Shown: positions 34,667 to 48,000, counted from the first letter of the stretch. The stretch: 64,000 nucleotides of DNA from Phytoseiulus persimilis (GCA_037576195.1 CM075102.1:40730745-40794744), one strand, 5' to 3'. Notes: a model not told the origin generated them from the letters alone. Numbers and translations: made by a program.

Positions 34667-37151
34667 CTTAACTACTCGACGGTGCTTCGTTCTCTCTGAT
34701 TATGACCAAGCCGGTTCCGAATTTCGTCTATTCTTCCAGACGCGCCGCGTTGTCGTGCCTCATTCATAGGAATGGGTGAATCATCTCAGGAGGAAAATGA
34801 AGTCGACAAGAGGTATGAGGAGCGATTAACAGAGATTTTTGTTTGGGAAAATCGCGAACTTCGACATCCGAGCTTTTTCTTGCCAGATCTTCCCCACACA
34901 ACTCTCAGATTTCAACCTCGTTCACCTCCACGAACTTTCATCTCCAAGTCAGTCGCACCGAGAGTTGCACGGCTTTAACACATTTTGCACGACTCCGGAA
35001 GACTGACGTGGAGGGAAATCATGGGGATGGCACTTTTCTTCCTCTTTCTTGGCGTTGAGCGGAACAAGACCTTCATGGATTCTCAATTGGAGCAGGACGC
35101 GAAGTTTATGCAGCGAGTGCTTCCGAGCGGTGCACCACCAGGTTTGTTCCGATGTTGAAACTCAATAACGGGAACAAGATCCAATCGAGCGACACTGACT
35201 CTCATTCGCATCAATCCGAATGAGCTCTTCCCCAAAAATGGCAAGTCCGACGCCTTCTGCCAGCAGATTCCTCCCACAAGCATCTCACGTCGTCGGCGGT
35301 GCATGATCGTCCGTGCAGCCTCGATGCATCAGCGGTTTCAATCTCGGAGGCTCTTTGGTCTGCCAGTGGAGAGTTCCTAGAACCGCGGCGCAGCGGCTCT
35401 CGCCTCTGACGAGGTGATGTTGTATTCTGTATTGCGAGACCTCCGGGAGGGGGAGTACTACGGGACATCCAGAAACGTACCAATCGATCGAAGAAAAGTG
35501 ATCCCTCCTCGGGAAGTTCTCTGAGCAGGTGCGTGCTGGAGTTTCTCGACCGTTTAATCTCGACGTCCCCAAATCGACGATCCCGAATGCGATCCTCCCA
35601 AATATCCTCCCACATGGCGAGTATATCTGTATGCGATACGAGAAAACAGGATAAACTGTCGCTGCGAAAAAGGACAACGCTGTACCTGCAGGTTTGACTG
35701 CCACCTTGAAAATCACTCGCTTGGAATTCAGGCCTTCACTTGATGTCATTCCTCTTTGTACGAAGCGCGGAAACCGATCCGCCGCACTAGGAGCGCGGCA
35801 AAAGGAGTGGTTCCTCATGGAAGCGACCCAGAATGCTCTTGGGAGCTCCCGGCGGCTTTCCAGAGATTCTGGAGGTCGACTCTGATCCTGAAGTAGGTTT
35901 CCCCCTGCCGAGTATCGAGCTTCGGAGGGCCTCCCGACAGGAGGATGGAGAAGAGATAGAAACTTCTCACAGATCAACGTTTGTAGAACTCGATCATCGT
36001 CGGAATTGATATGATCGTTCGTATCGTTGGATGCTCGAATACACAAGGTCCATTCGAGCTCGGAGGCTTCCTCTTCTACAGAGCATTTCCATCTATTCAG
36101 ACATTGCTATCACGGAGAGTCGGCCTTATTGGTTCGGATCACAAATGCAGCATCCCACAATCGGCAGGCCCTATTCGACCCGTTTTGAGTTGATGAGCGA
36201 TCCAGATCTGAGACCTCCAACTGGTGCCTGCGGGCCCCATGTTGACGGCAACGATCCATGGCATTGTATGGTTTGCAAGTGGGTTAGCCTCGCCTGCTGC
36301 ATGGCGATGCCCTCGCGCTAGTAGGTTTCGGAGCCACTTCGAGCGAAAGGGAGCTGTCGTGGTCGTTTAGAACTGACAGCACCCGAAGGAAGGTACGCTA
36401 GTGGCGAATCGGTCCTTCTCGATTCACGGAGGGACAAACTCAAAGAAACAGATTTTCGTTTCAACGAATCCACTACTTGTCGACAGGTTGTGAGGACTGC
36501 TAGGCGGCCACTCAGACAATCCTGTGCCAGACGTTATTGTTTTTCACGGGTTACGGCGATAGGTTGCCGGCGCCTGTCAGATTCCTTATCCAGCCAAACA
36601 GAGGCAAGAGTAGAGTCCGTGCTTCTGCGAAAAATCTATCAGTTCTTCCACCGATTCCCATGGGATCAATGGGAAAGAATTCGTTCCTATCGTTCCCACC
36701 GCCGTTCAAGGTTGAGCATGTCACCCGAAAATTCGACCCTTGCGAACTGCTCCAGATCTGGCTTCGAACGTGAAAACTCTGCAAACAACGGGACTCTCAC
36801 TCCTTCGATATTATTTCGACTGATTGCGAGTCTCGTCGAGCTTGTTACGATCCTCCGTCTGCGAAACCACCTTGGGAGGATCAATCGCTGATCATGACAA
36901 GATCACAGGACCGATGATGCCTCTTGAGTCAAAAATGTGATGTACTTGACCCAGGAACTTTTTCTCGCGCGATGCGGATGATGCCTAGTTGGGGCTGTCC
37001 AGCTCTGGCAACATTGTCTCGAAATAATCTCGGTCCCGCGTCAGCGTCAACAATCCTCCAGTCGAAACAGAGATTTCCCCGCTTAGAACAATGCGCAACG
37101 ATCCCGATCACACATGTGTTCGTCCTGAGCTCCTACGTGACTCGAAGGACA
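34667..37151. other. Stretch without a confident gene
   Basis: The minus strand holds a 253-aa open frame (35285-36046) with no recognisable domain. A minus-strand frame at 36929-37111 reads WRIVDADAGPRLFRDNVA. It faintly recalls the end of gypsy-type proteases ('VV.G.GP.LLGRDWL') but is too weak to call. Confidence 0.35.
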
Positions 37152-37985
37152 CTCCCTGTCAGGTGTCTTCCCGATGTGCCGAAATTTATTGCACCGAAAA
37201 CCCGTAGTGCCGAAAACCCTTTTTCTCGTTCAGATGGTCAAGCGAATCGAGCTAAGATTCTATGCACAGCACCGGGTCTGAGAGACTGCTTTTGCCTCAG
37301 CGGAAATGGACCAAGTAAATCATAAAGACAGGAACTGTGCATCTGGATGATGCCAAATTGTTTCGGAAGCCGAGCTTGAAAGGTTCCTGATCAATGATAC
37401 ACCGTGTTCGAGCGAAAGGAGGGCGTGGTTTGCACAACACTGAGTCGGTCGGGGGTTTGATCAGCGAAGGTGAAGATACCGAATGAGTGGAAGCTGATGG
37501 CTGAATGGTGCCGAAATATTTTGGGAGCTGAGAAGGGGAGCTTCATCTTCGGCTCAGGGTTCCGGAGTCAGGGTATCCGAGCAAAGGATCTCCTTTGAGG
37601 TCGAGCTTGCTGGCGTTTCGCGAATCTTCTAATGTTAGGAAGTTCCTCAACGCAAGTGACTTTCTTCACATACCCGGTATGTCATTGATCAGGAACTTAC
37701 CCAGCTCAGCTCGCGATCAAGTCGGGCATCGTTTCAGATACTCAGATTCCACGATTATCATGATTTGCTTGGTCTCTTTTTGGTCAGTTTTTGGGACCCT
37801 GTGCTCCGCATAGAAGCTTAGATAGATCCACTCGACCATCAAAACGAGAGAAGGGGTTTTCGGCCCTACGGGATTAATTTTTCGGCCCTACGGGTTTTCG
37901 TTGCAACGGGCTTTTTCGTCGGCACTCCGGATCTTCGGTGCAATGAATTTCGGCACATCGGGTATGAACCCCCTGTCAGGGGGAA
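37152..37985. mobile_element. Nonautonomous element with inverted termini built from a short tandem repeat
   Basis: The left end (37152-37221) and the reverse complement of the right end (about 37853-37985) share CCCGATGTGCCGAAAT, then ATTGCACCGAA, then units of GTGCCGAAAACCCGTA. The left has about two units; the right has about five degenerate ones. The outer tips also match (CCCTGTCAGG against CCCTGACAGG). The roughly 620-base interior has no transposase-like frame. No target duplication is apparent. Interpreted as a decayed nonautonomous DNA transposon with minisatellite-like termini. Confidence 0.65.
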
Positions 37986-39088
37986 TAAACCGCAAGATCC
38001 CAAGGTTCTCGATATCTCAGCTCATGATGCTGAATGATGGAAAGTTGAGCCCGTTGTTCCTGTACACGGGTACATCTCTCAAACGAGGGTTCGAGTTCTC
38101 CGTCGTCGATTGAGGGATGGAACCTCAAGGAATGCCGCCCGAGTTCTCTTGTGTTCGAGCCGTTTACAAATCAGAACATCATCTACTCGAGGGAACGTGG
38201 ACTCGAGATTATGGGATCTAATTGGACGCGTAGCGCCCAAATTGATGTATTGATCAGATACTTGGCTCTGGAGGGACACGTCGGCCGGAATATTCGATCA
38301 GCATCATCCCCCGGGTGGCTTGCTCCAGCCAGACATTTTTACGGTGTGGGTACTTCACTGACTGCGCAACTCATGAACCATAGCGCCCTGAAAACGAGGA
38401 CGGAACTCGATGATCCCTTCATGAATCCAGAAACAATAAAAGTTCACCCCTCTGACAAAATTGGCATTCGATGCATCACCTCTTGTCGGATGGAATTCAT
38501 TTTAGCTCCCAGACGTTGTTTCCGCTGTCTTCTAGTGTAGGACGAGAGGCCATGGCCGAACAATGAGTTTCATGGAAGATCTGAGAGAGGATCGTCGTCT
38601 CAGAACCGTTGTGACCCAGAGCAGTTCATGCACCTATGCTTCTCGCTAAATAATGTCACTTCTTTCGATTCGAACTCCAAATCGGGCAGTTTCTTCAGAT
38701 CGAGTGTTGTCCAGAAAGCTTTGTTGGGCAAGCTTTTCCATCAACTGAGAATTATGAGCTTAGAGAAACTCTGCAGTCATGATGACACCAGTGCTGAATC
38801 TCATCTCATGATCATCGAACGCCAATCTGGTTGTTCAAAGAGACATCGGTCGAAACTGACATCGCGATTCGCTTAGGCTATTGCATCCGTCAAAGGTTTA
38901 GGAATTCAATTCGACCGCTGGCGTCATCGTCGACCAGCTGCAAACGCTTCAGTGTCCGGCTGTGGGCTTTGCTATTGAGAAGACGCTTTGACGCATGAAC
39001 CACATCAACTCCGTATCCATCACGACACGTCGCCGATACCCATGACGGAGCCTGCCTTTCCCAAGGTAACTCTCATTGCTTTGCTCGA
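37986..39088. other. Intergenic stretch, no gene recognised
   Basis: Short frames only, ending at the CAP-gene TATA box. Confidence 0.4.
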
Positions 39089-39094
39089 TATAAA
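39089..39094 (+). promoter_or_regulatory. TATA box of the CAP-protein gene
   Basis: TATAAA lies about 23 bases before an initiator-like TCAGCAC (about 39112). A donor (CAT|GTGAGT, 39133) and acceptor (CACTGCAG, ending 39237) then predict a 104-base intron in the 5' UTR, nine bases before the ATG. Confidence 0.6.
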
Positions 39095-39246
39095 TCGAGC
39101 GTTGACGGCAGATCAGCACATCGTCCTGTCATGTGAGTTCAGAACTCCAAGAATGACATCTCAACAAATGTTGAGTTCTCCCGCAAATTCAGTCTCGATT
39201 CCAGAAGTGATCTAATCGCCAATTTCTTCCACTGCAGCCCGACACG

Positions 39247-40017
39247 ATGAAACTGTTAATTGCTATCCTCCCGCTGTTCGCACTTGGCCACGCCGATGTT
39301 TGTACCACGGGAGTCAGGAACTTCTGCGCGTCGGAAGGCCACGAAGCCACGGCTTGCCAAAAGTACCAGTGCCCCGCAGTGAAGACAAGCGAGAACGATG
39401 AGGACTTCAAGAAGAAGATGCTCGAAGCCCACAACCGCTACAGGACCGAAGACTTCCTCGGCCACTACGCTGCTGACATGCTCGAAGTTTCCTGGTCCGA
39501 CGAATTGGCGGAGACAGCTCTCCTGTGGGCTCTGAACCTGTGCGACCAGAACAAGGACTTGCAAGGAGGACACGACAGCTGCCGAGTGAGTCCCAGCTTC
39601 GATTCGGTCGGTCAGAACCTCGCTTGGGGGGCAGGAAGCGCGTGGGGAGGCCCGATTGACGCCGATGCTATGGCCGTCAAACCCTGGTATGAGGAGAAGA
39701 ACGACGCCACCCACGGTATGATGTTCCCGTTTTCGCCGAGCGGGCCCATGATCGGACACTACACTCAAGTGGTTTGGTCGAAGTCCTACAAAATCGGCTG
39801 CGCCTACGTTACCAGGACTGCCGGTAAATTCCAATACCAGGGCTGGATTGCGTGCAATTACGCCAAGGCCGGCAACTATTTGGGAGACGACGTTTTCACC
39901 AGGGGGACACCGGGCTCGCAGTGCCCCTCGGGGACCTCCAAGTCGTCGAATGGTTTGTGCCAAGTTCGGGACGAAAACGCCCTCCGTCGAGCCCTCAGAC
40001 TGAAAAGGCTCGACTGA
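39247..40017 (+). CDS. Secreted CAP-superfamily (SCP/antigen 5-like) protein
   Basis: Single coding exon, 256 aa. The signal peptide is MKLLIAILPLFALGHA. A Cys-rich N-terminal segment (VCTTGVRNFCASEG...CQKYQCP) typical of arthropod antigen-5 proteins follows. The CAP domain runs from about residue 57: AHNRYR, SWSDELAETALLWAL, SVGQNLAWGAG. CAP1 signature GHYTQVVWSKSYKIGCAY and CAP2-like IACNYAKAGNYLGDDVF close it. A C-terminal tail with two further cysteines ends in a basic stretch. Members are extracellular, found in saliva, venom, cuticle or reproductive fluid, and their molecular function is usually unknown. Its codon choice is noticeably biased to C/G-ending codons (for example AACCGCTACAGGACC). 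This leaves long open frames on the opposite strand that are shadows, and it suggests high expression. Confidence 0.93.
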   Translation: MKLLIAILPLFALGHADVCTTGVRNFCASEGHEATACQKYQCPAVKTSENDEDFKKKMLEAHNRYRTEDFLGHYAADMLEVSWSDELAETALLWALNLCDQNKDLQGGHDSCRVSPSFDSVGQNLAWGAGSAWGGPIDADAMAVKPWYEEKNDATHGMMFPFSPSGPMIGHYTQVVWSKSYKIGCAYVTRTAGKFQYQGWIACNYAKAGNYLGDDVFTRGTPGSQCPSGTSKSSNGLCQVRDENALRRALRLKRLD

Positions 40018-41068
40018 AACATTTCGACGGAATGATGGGCCCTCTTGAAGAAATTCCGTGTTTTCATTCAGAAAGGGATTTGGTTCCGTTGGATTCCTCA
40101 CAATCAGACCCTCGTTCGGCAAACTCGTATTCGACGTCTTCGCACATTTTCATGCGATTGAATGTTCCTGAACGAAGGAACCCTCCTGGACTCATCGAGC
40201 GACAGGATGCTTCCAACAGAGGAACCCTTCGAATATTTAATCCCTGTTCAATTGATTCAATGAAGGAGGGCTTGGAGCGTCCGGAGTCGGTTCCGTGTGT
40301 GATTGGTGATAGACAGTTGGGATTTTTTTCCAGGAGTTCCAGCAGAGAGGGCTGCCTCACGTTTGGTCAAAACATCCATCAAGGGCAAGCCGAACTTACA
40401 GACTCTTGGAACAATCTCTTATTCACAGATTTTTTTCCCTGATAGTTTCTGTGTCTCGGAAAGACAATGTCCGTGCTCTCGTGGAGAACTCAACGAATCA
40501 AGCGGTATCAGTCGTTTCCTAGGGCTGACACGGGTTGGATGTGAATGGCGATTCGTTCCGCTGCAGCTTTTCGCTCTGGCAATGCGTGTGTTTTCTGATC
40601 GAACGTCTGAGTTTGTAAGCGACTGAATCGCGTATTGTCGATCTGATTCTGTTACAGAATGGTTGCCCAAGAACGCTCCGGAAAGCGAGGCACTGTGAAG
40701 TTATTGTGGCTCACAATGCACCGTGGAGTTTCTGAAAATCGTCAATTTTTAGTTGGTTTCCGCTTCCCGCCCCCGTCTAAAGGGGGAGGGGTGGGCGTTT
40801 CTGTACCACTCTAGAATAATCGTGAGTCGGCACGAGCCGAGCATCGTGGATGATGTATTTCCGATCCTCCGAGAGAGCCCGAGAAATCCAAAATAGAGTC
40901 CCGAGCATGCCTTCGATACTCTGTCCTCCTTTTCCTTGACGCGGATAGCCTTTTTTTGTCAATGTTTTCCGGGGCGGTTTGGAGATCAAGAGTTGGGCCG
41001 TCATCTAGGTGTTGCGCGAATGATTAGAGGGAACCGTATTTCTGGCTTGAGAGTTTCAGAAACCCAGA
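40018..41068. other. Intergenic stretch, no gene recognised
   Basis: Downstream of the CAP gene. I found no AATAAA close to its stop. A 75-aa minus-strand frame (40777-41004) has no family assignment. Confidence 0.4.
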
Positions 41069-42029
41069 TCAAAGTTCATGTCCCTGATCAATGAGCGGGA
41101 AGTCCTCGAGTCTCCCCTTGTGTAGAAAGAGTTCTAGGGGATCTTCTGGAGTCGCGTTTCGATAATTCTTCGCAAGCATGCCCGGGATGGGGAACTCTCT
41201 CTCCTGAGCTTGGACGAAACTTTGAATGTTCCTACGTATCTTACCCATGTGTGGTGTTCAAACAGCTCATAGTTTGATCCTTCTTTGGAATCCGGCTTGC
41301 GAATGATTCGGCCAAGATACTCCGGTTCTCGCCGTGGAAGCGACTCGAATTCTAGATTGCCTTCAAATATAACCCAAGCTCCGGCATGATTCTCATCTAT
41401 GAGGAGGCCCATGAAGCCACCTCCTGCTTGTAGTGAACCATGGCTTTCCTTGATGTGTGACTTCCTGCAATCCTGGCGTTGCTCATACTAACTAAGCGCG
41501 AGCAGGCTGACACAAACAACCCTCCAATCTCCGGAGTATGTAGACCGGTTTTGATACATTGGTTCGGCTGCAAGCGATACGATTTTTCAAAAGTCTCTCG
41601 CGGGATCTAGATCCCAATCGTCCTTTCTCTGATCAGGTGCAAGGGACGTTTGTGTACTCGAACTCAGCTTCAGATTTGGAGCCCTTCGTATATTTCGCAC
41701 CAAATAGAATGAGATGGTGACTCACGCCTATGAAGGCTAGATCCTGATCAGCGATCCCGATCGCTCTATTGAAGCAAGGGGGATTATATTTGTCGATCCG
41801 TTCGCTTCTCCACCGTGGCTTCTTGATGGAAAAACTTCCTGAAAAGTGGGTGAGAATCTTCTGAACTCCTCGAGTGTGACATCCCATTACCCCACAGGGC
41901 GTTCATAGCATGCCATTCCCGCGGGCGGCTCGGGAAGATCGGATTTCCGAAAGCGATTCGAGGAACTTCTGAGACTCCGGTTCGGACTAGAAACTCCTCC
42001 GCGCTAGCTTCGAGACGATCCCACCTCAT
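41069..42029 (-). CDS. Candidate five-exon gene, 188 aa, unidentified
   Basis: Proposed exons: 41891-42029, 41726-41838, 41521-41567, 41245-41464, 41069-41116. Every junction is GT-AG and the phases (1,0,2,0) close exactly. Introns are 52, 158, 56 and 128 bases. The donors GTGAGT and GTAAGA and the acceptors ACTTTTCAG and GATTGCAG are good. The product starts MRWDRLEASAEEF and contains CFNRAIGIADQDLAFIG. Its best-looking exon carries GGGFMGLLIDENHAGAWVIF and SNYELFEHHTW. It ends IDQGHEL. I see no signal peptide, membrane segment or known domain. The chain was built by hand, and alternatives exist for the small third exon. Confidence 0.4.
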
Positions 42030-45000
42030 TTACAAGAGGATATGAAGCATTCACCGAACAACGCCGTGGGAGGCAAGACGCCCGCGCCCGGTCAATTGGA
42101 TGAAAGCCAGTTCCCGCGGGCGAAACGCAGCGTTCGGGTGTCCTGCCACCAACATTTTCGCTTCCATGAGCGCATCGCAATGAGGGAAAGCATCGGTGGG
42201 TTCGATATCCGTCGCTCACGCAGCAGCCGGCGCTCGGCTTCCCAACTCGGGAGCGGCTCCCATGGTTTCCATCTGCCTCGGATCGATAGCAGAGCATCTT
42301 CGGGTCAACTGGTATTGAGGTCGATCAACTTTCGGTATGAGACCATGTGGAGTCGAAGGACGGCGGTTCACGAGAACGACGCCGAGAGACTCAGACTCCT
42401 GGTGCCGAGGATTCGAACCCCGATAACGCCACGACTCATTCCGTGTCCTCTATGTACAAACGAACTCCGCGCCAGAACGAATTTACCGATTGGATGACTG
42501 TGACTCGGAAACAGCCAACTTGCTGAACTTCCCTGAGCAATACTTCCCTCTCATTACAGGGATTAGTAGATCGTCGGAGCTCTTGATGAGGATAGAGTCC
42601 GCCGGATATTCTATTATTCTATTAAGCGCCCCAATGTGAGTGATGAGGCTGCATGCAGGTCGCAAACGGATGTTGAGGGGTAAGAAGGAATCGTCGCGAG
42701 ATTTTTCCGGCGTCCCTCGAAACCGAGTTCACGGAAAGCCGGAGTGTTAAAACTCGAGGAAAATCGGGCTGCGTTCATTTTCGAAGAAATCGCGACATTC
42801 GCATCTAGAAGAGACAGAACACGAAGGATGTGGGTCGTGGGATGCAGAGGCAACAGCAGGGAGGAACAAATTTCTGCTTTTGACTGAATGCCGTATTCGT
42901 GCATGCGACGAGTGAATGGCATCATTTCCGTCTGGGGACGAAGGAGTGAATACGCGTCCAAAAGAGGGACGAGAACTGAAAAGAGCAGGGAAACGCATAC
43001 GGAATGCGGGCTGTTAGAAAAGTGATGCCAATTGATGACTCGGGCGGGACGGCGCAAGGGCACAGGTGTAGGGGTCTCCAACGACGTCCTCAGCCATCTA
43101 CGCAGATGACCTCTGTTAGATGAGAGGTCATCTGAAAGACGAACCGGTCGTCTCGGCTGTCGCCGTCGCCGCGAGTCCGGTCCCGAGAGGCCTTTCTTTC
43201 GATTGCACTCGCGATGCCACGCTGATTCTCGCGTCAAAACTGCAGTCATTCCAACTATTGTAGATGTCAATCCTCTTCTCGAAGGCGAACTTCCGGCTCG
43301 AAATTAGTCGGAAGCGGACGTCCTCATCACGCGAAGGAAAGAGTCATTCCTGGACTCGAACTTGACCTCCCAGGGAGAGCTGAAACAGCTGGAGCTGGAG
43401 AGTAGGACTCCGGATCCGCGTGAAAGGAAGTTGCACCATCGCGCGGAGCAACTGCCCTGCAGTCGTTTGACCGCCGAGCCCAGCTTGCCAACGATAACTG
43501 TGCCTCCTTCGGCCCCAATCGTCCGCTGGAAGATTCCCGCTCGAGGTTGAAACGCTGTGGCGATTCTTTACAGGTAAGTTGCCGCTCTTGGAAGCGATAA
43601 GAGAATGGACAGATCTCAGTGAAGTCTCCCGGGCCCGATGAGAGTTGGTTGATCTTTACTGACCTTCACTGAGCTCTGGAATGGCTATTCTCATCAAGGC
43701 CGTTTGAAGCGCTGATGCCTATCACGTGGCACGACGTTCTCACCTGTTCGTGGAGTTCAGCCTTGAGCACAAGCCTCGGCTGAGCAACTTCTATATATTC
43801 CATGTGTTTCGATAGTACCAAAAGAAAGCTGACACGGGCTGACCAGCCGTGACGTCGGCATTGAACGCCGAGAACGACGCTGCCAAATGAGTATGCCTAC
43901 TGGTTGGTGGGCCTTTTTTGGTAAGCAGAACTGGCGCTGTGGGTTGAACCAAATGTCGAGTTGAAGTGCCTAGATCTGGAATGCGCGTGGGATCCATATA
44001 GGGTGCTAGTTGGAAGGCGTGAGCGCTCCTCGTGAAGCTGCCCTGTGGCTTCCTGACAGCTTTGTGCGAAAATCGCGTCGACGTTCTCCGAGTGAACATG
44101 GCTTCTGTGGTTACTAGCTCGGTTTGTTGCTCCCAGAATATCTAACGTTGAGCTTCGTGAGGTATGACGAAGCACCCTTAGCGATTGTGTCGGGCCTTCC
44201 GACAACCCGTGACGTCAGGGCAGAGTCCCAGAGTGTAGACAGCGGAGCGGCGGACCTCGAGACTCTGTAAGATGGATGGGAATGTTCGTTGACCATACAC
44301 ACAATGCCTGCTCTCAATAACCATATCAGCACTTCGGTGGATTTCTGCTGGGCAAGCGAGTCCGTCACGGAAGTGCCGCAGGAGATTCAACATTAAAGAA
44401 CGGAGTCTTTCCTCGTTTCGGTGCGGTTCGAGCATTGGGAGAACTGTCACCGAATGCCGCGAGCTCTTCTTGGGAAAAACGCTTCGCTCCCGATTTCATC
44501 GACGATTCGAATCATCTCTCAAAAGCCAGTCGAGTTTGGCGCAAATTTTCGGGGAGTTTCCGAGATGGCTGTCTGGTAGACCAAACTTGATCGGTGGTGT
44601 TCATGATGAGGTCCTCATTCCTGTTTCGAATGCTGGAGTCCCCGAAAATAACTGGCTCCAAAATCGCCAAGGCTCAAACTCCGTTGCGGCAACTCTGAGC
44701 ATCGACGTTCGCTAACTCTCTGAAACTGAAAAGTCGCGGCGTTTTGTCTCTCCACGGGTGAACTGTGAGATGGAGCTCCCTCGCGCGACCCTTCTGTGAT
44801 GTTGAAGATGCGTTCCAATTTTTCTGGACGGAGACAATTCCTCTGAGACGTTCTCTACACATGTCATGTGTGGTACAAGTCTGATCGTATGTATTTTGTG
44901 TCACCATGCGGCTTTCACCGGGATGGGCCGGAGTTCAGATCCGACCGAATACAGGATCGGGGTTTCGCCCCGGGTTTAGGAGCGGGTTGCGCACGGACTC

Positions 45001-48000
45001 TCAAGTGAAGAGCACTGATGGACTGGCAGCTCCCGGCCATGATTTATATCACTCAAACTTTGGTTCCCGACAGTCGGAGAGGTTCGGAAGCCCCAAAACT
45101 AAGTGGCCTCCTCGATGTGATAGCTCCGAGGGATCCAATTACAAAGTTTACCCACTTAACAGGCGGTACAGTGCAGGAGATCCCTTGGCCGACGGAGTGA
45201 CCGGGGAAAAACTCAATGAATGTTCGAAGTAACTTGCCAAGCTAAACTCCCGCCGGTTGAACTGACTCAGATTCGGACCAACGTCAGGTGTACCGATATT
45301 GGCGCTCGCCATTCCGCGAGGCGGGCTTGAGTGGATGCGTGCCGCGTACATTCATAAATTACACTCGCTCACAAAGTGGCTGTGTCGTAAAAAAAGGATC
45401 GAACTCGGATCACATAAAATCGCCAGACGTATCTTAGGGAAGGCGGAGCAGCACCTATTCCATCTCCCCTTCTCCCGAAAACCCATTCGGAGATCCCCTC
45501 TTCATTATATATCTCCATGTACACCGAGAGGGGAGAGTTGTAAAACTGACGCTAGTATTCGCGATCGAGTTTGCGGGAGGCGGAAGTGAGTGTTCGTTCT
45601 CCATCGGCTCGATACTAAACCGATCTCGACCACGGTGTTGGCAATGTACTCACGAACAATCGGATTATTACAGCTTCGTGAGACGGGGACAGAGATTCTG
45701 GTATGCTTATTCGTCCTCCCACACGGCAACTCTCAGAGGAGCTGTTTTCCGTTTCGAGCTCTCCATTCGAGTTCTCGCAAGATCTTCATCGAGGTCATCT
45801 TATGGAGCTTACAAAGACTTGAGATGGTCTTCGAGATTGTCGCCACTGTCGGTGGTGTTGACCCGTCCTTATTCATATCGGGAAAAAAGACGTCAGCAAG
45901 CACCGGGAAGCAATGAACGTTTTAGTTTAAGTTACGATCTCAATCTGAGATCATCAGGAAGCGTCTGGATTCCTCAAGCCATGCTCGAGTCAGCTTTCGG
46001 AACAATAATGCAAGCTCAGAAACGTGGGACCCTTCGAGTACGTTTCGTTTCGGAGCAGGTCCTGATGAAGCCATCCACTGTACGCGCGTTCGTTGTCGTT
46101 CATGTCGTCACGGATACACAGCCATAAATACGTTCATATGACACGTTACGACCTCCGGCTCGTCGGCCGTAACTCACGTTTGCCGCATTATTTGCGCCAT
46201 TTAACCGCGTTATACCGTGCGACTTCCATCGTTGACACAGGTTGCATTCGAGGGAATTGTTTCCATGCAGGCAGGAGGACTACCTCATTCGGCGACCGCC
46301 GGGATGCCCTTCTGTCCGCTCGACTGATTCTGTGACTCGAGCGCTGATCCGATGAGCGCATACGAACATACATATGTATGCATGTATGGGCTGCGCTTTG
46401 TTCCGAATTCCCCGTCAGCACGACTTGATTCGGTTGAACCCGATGAGGTTAACGAACTAGAGGAACAAGGGAGCTCCTTCTGTATCCATGACTCAGCCTG
46501 AAGCGGCAGAAGCGGCTTCTATGTGCCCCTAGAACATGGATCCCAATTCTTTCCGCACGGGTTTCGATCGATCGAAATCGTGAATTGCTTCGGCGTGTTT
46601 AGCCCAATTGAAGTGAATTTCCAGATTCAGGAGAGCGGCAGCTATAACGTGAGCTCTCCTCTCAGCCATGGCTCCGCGACCGCGATGCAGTCATGTGCTT
46701 ACTTCGTTGGAGAATATCGTGACTCTCGCATGGTCCGTCCGTGATTCAGCGTCACTCCGTGCCCACAGCGGAATGCGGGCCTGCTCATCTCTACGTGCTC
46801 TGCTAGACGAGCGTGCACGCCTTATCAGGGAAACGGGGCTTGCCTTATGAATCCGTCGTCTGGTAAGCCTGTCGGCAGGGGATCAGGACGACGAGGCTAA
46901 TTCAGATCAATAGAGGTCTCACTCCTCTCTTACTCCGGAGGGCAAATCGACGTCCGCTCCGCTGCGCTCACAGACTCTTCGCGCAGCTCACTGAAAGCTG
47001 AGTAGCGACCGTGCTCGAGTGCGAAGTCCTGGAGCAGCTTTGAGAAATCGCTCCTGAAAGAAAATCCAAGTGCCGCTTTCTAGGGATCCCAAAAAAAAAC
47101 TGTTAACTGAGCGCGTAGTTCGCCGAATGCCTATCTGGAACTCTTAAGAACTTCCGTAACGCCAGAGCATCCAATGAGTTCGGCTGTGAGAGCGTTCTCC
47201 TCGTGGCATGCCGATTCGCTGAATCCGGAACGTGGTCTGGAATGCCAAAATATGTCACGCAGCCAGGATTCGTTAAGATAGAGCCATGATGCGCTCCGGC
47301 TTGGCTTCAGTAGCGTCGAGGTAAGATTTCGTATTCATCATTCGGTATCGGAGTGTAACCGTTACCTCATCTCACCAGCGTATTCCATCTACGTTCGAAT
47401 CCAGCATCGATTTCAGCCCAGTCGTTTACTTGCTCAGACTCTCTCGGAATCCCAACGGCCTTCGCGGGTCAATGGCAGGTTCTATGTCAATCAGTGCTAA
47501 TGTCGGCGTATGCGTTCGGGAACTCCGAGGTCATTATCGAGTTCTTGGGAAAACTCTGGGGGAGTCCGGAATCCGAGACCATTTAGTCATTTGGAGGATA
47601 ATTCGGAGCGGCATCAATTGTGAGGGAGGACCTGCAGTCGTTTTTAGTCGACTCATGAGAGCCAAATGAAGGAGTTTTTATGCCAGGTTGCTGCAATCTA
47701 GAAGCAACGGACCGATTCGAGCTCTCTCGTGGACGGAGTTCCCGAGGTTTCAGCAGCATGAGTGATGTTCCGGATCTGTTATCCGCTGGGTTTCAGCAAC
47801 GAAGAGAACCGAGGCTGGGGAAGGAAGGGGGGAAGGGGGACTCTATCTCCTGAACGAAGTGATCGAAACCTTTGATCTCGTCCAGGCTGCTCATGCAGTG
47901 CAGTCTGGGAGTCTGGAGTTAACCACGACTGGATCCACTCGGAGACGATGCCGTGTTCACGGCCGGGGGACGTCCACGAGGATCCATTTGTCGAGTACCC

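Noticed and set aside
35285..36046. A 253-aa minus-strand open frame
   Set aside because: No domain and no consistent codon character. At three stops in 64 codons, one or two frames this long are expected by chance in 64 kb read in six frames.
36929..37111. Possible gypsy-type retropepsin tail (WRIVDADAGPRLFRD)
   Set aside because: Only a faint pattern match, with no active-site Asp motif and no reverse transcriptase nearby.
39256..40122. A 288-aa minus-strand open frame opposite the CAP gene
   Set aside because: It is the antisense shadow of the C/G-biased CAP coding sequence, which has a signal peptide, domain signatures and TATA box on the plus strand.
42404..42475. Possible tRNA gene on the minus strand (T-arm GGTTCGAATCC, acceptor-like CTGGCGC/GCACCAG)
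   Set aside because: One acceptor mismatch, no proper D-arm, no A box and no clear anticodon stem.
42614..43270. A 218-aa minus-strand open frame
   Set aside because: Low-complexity Arg/Ser-rich content with no recognised motif; length is not exceptional for chance.
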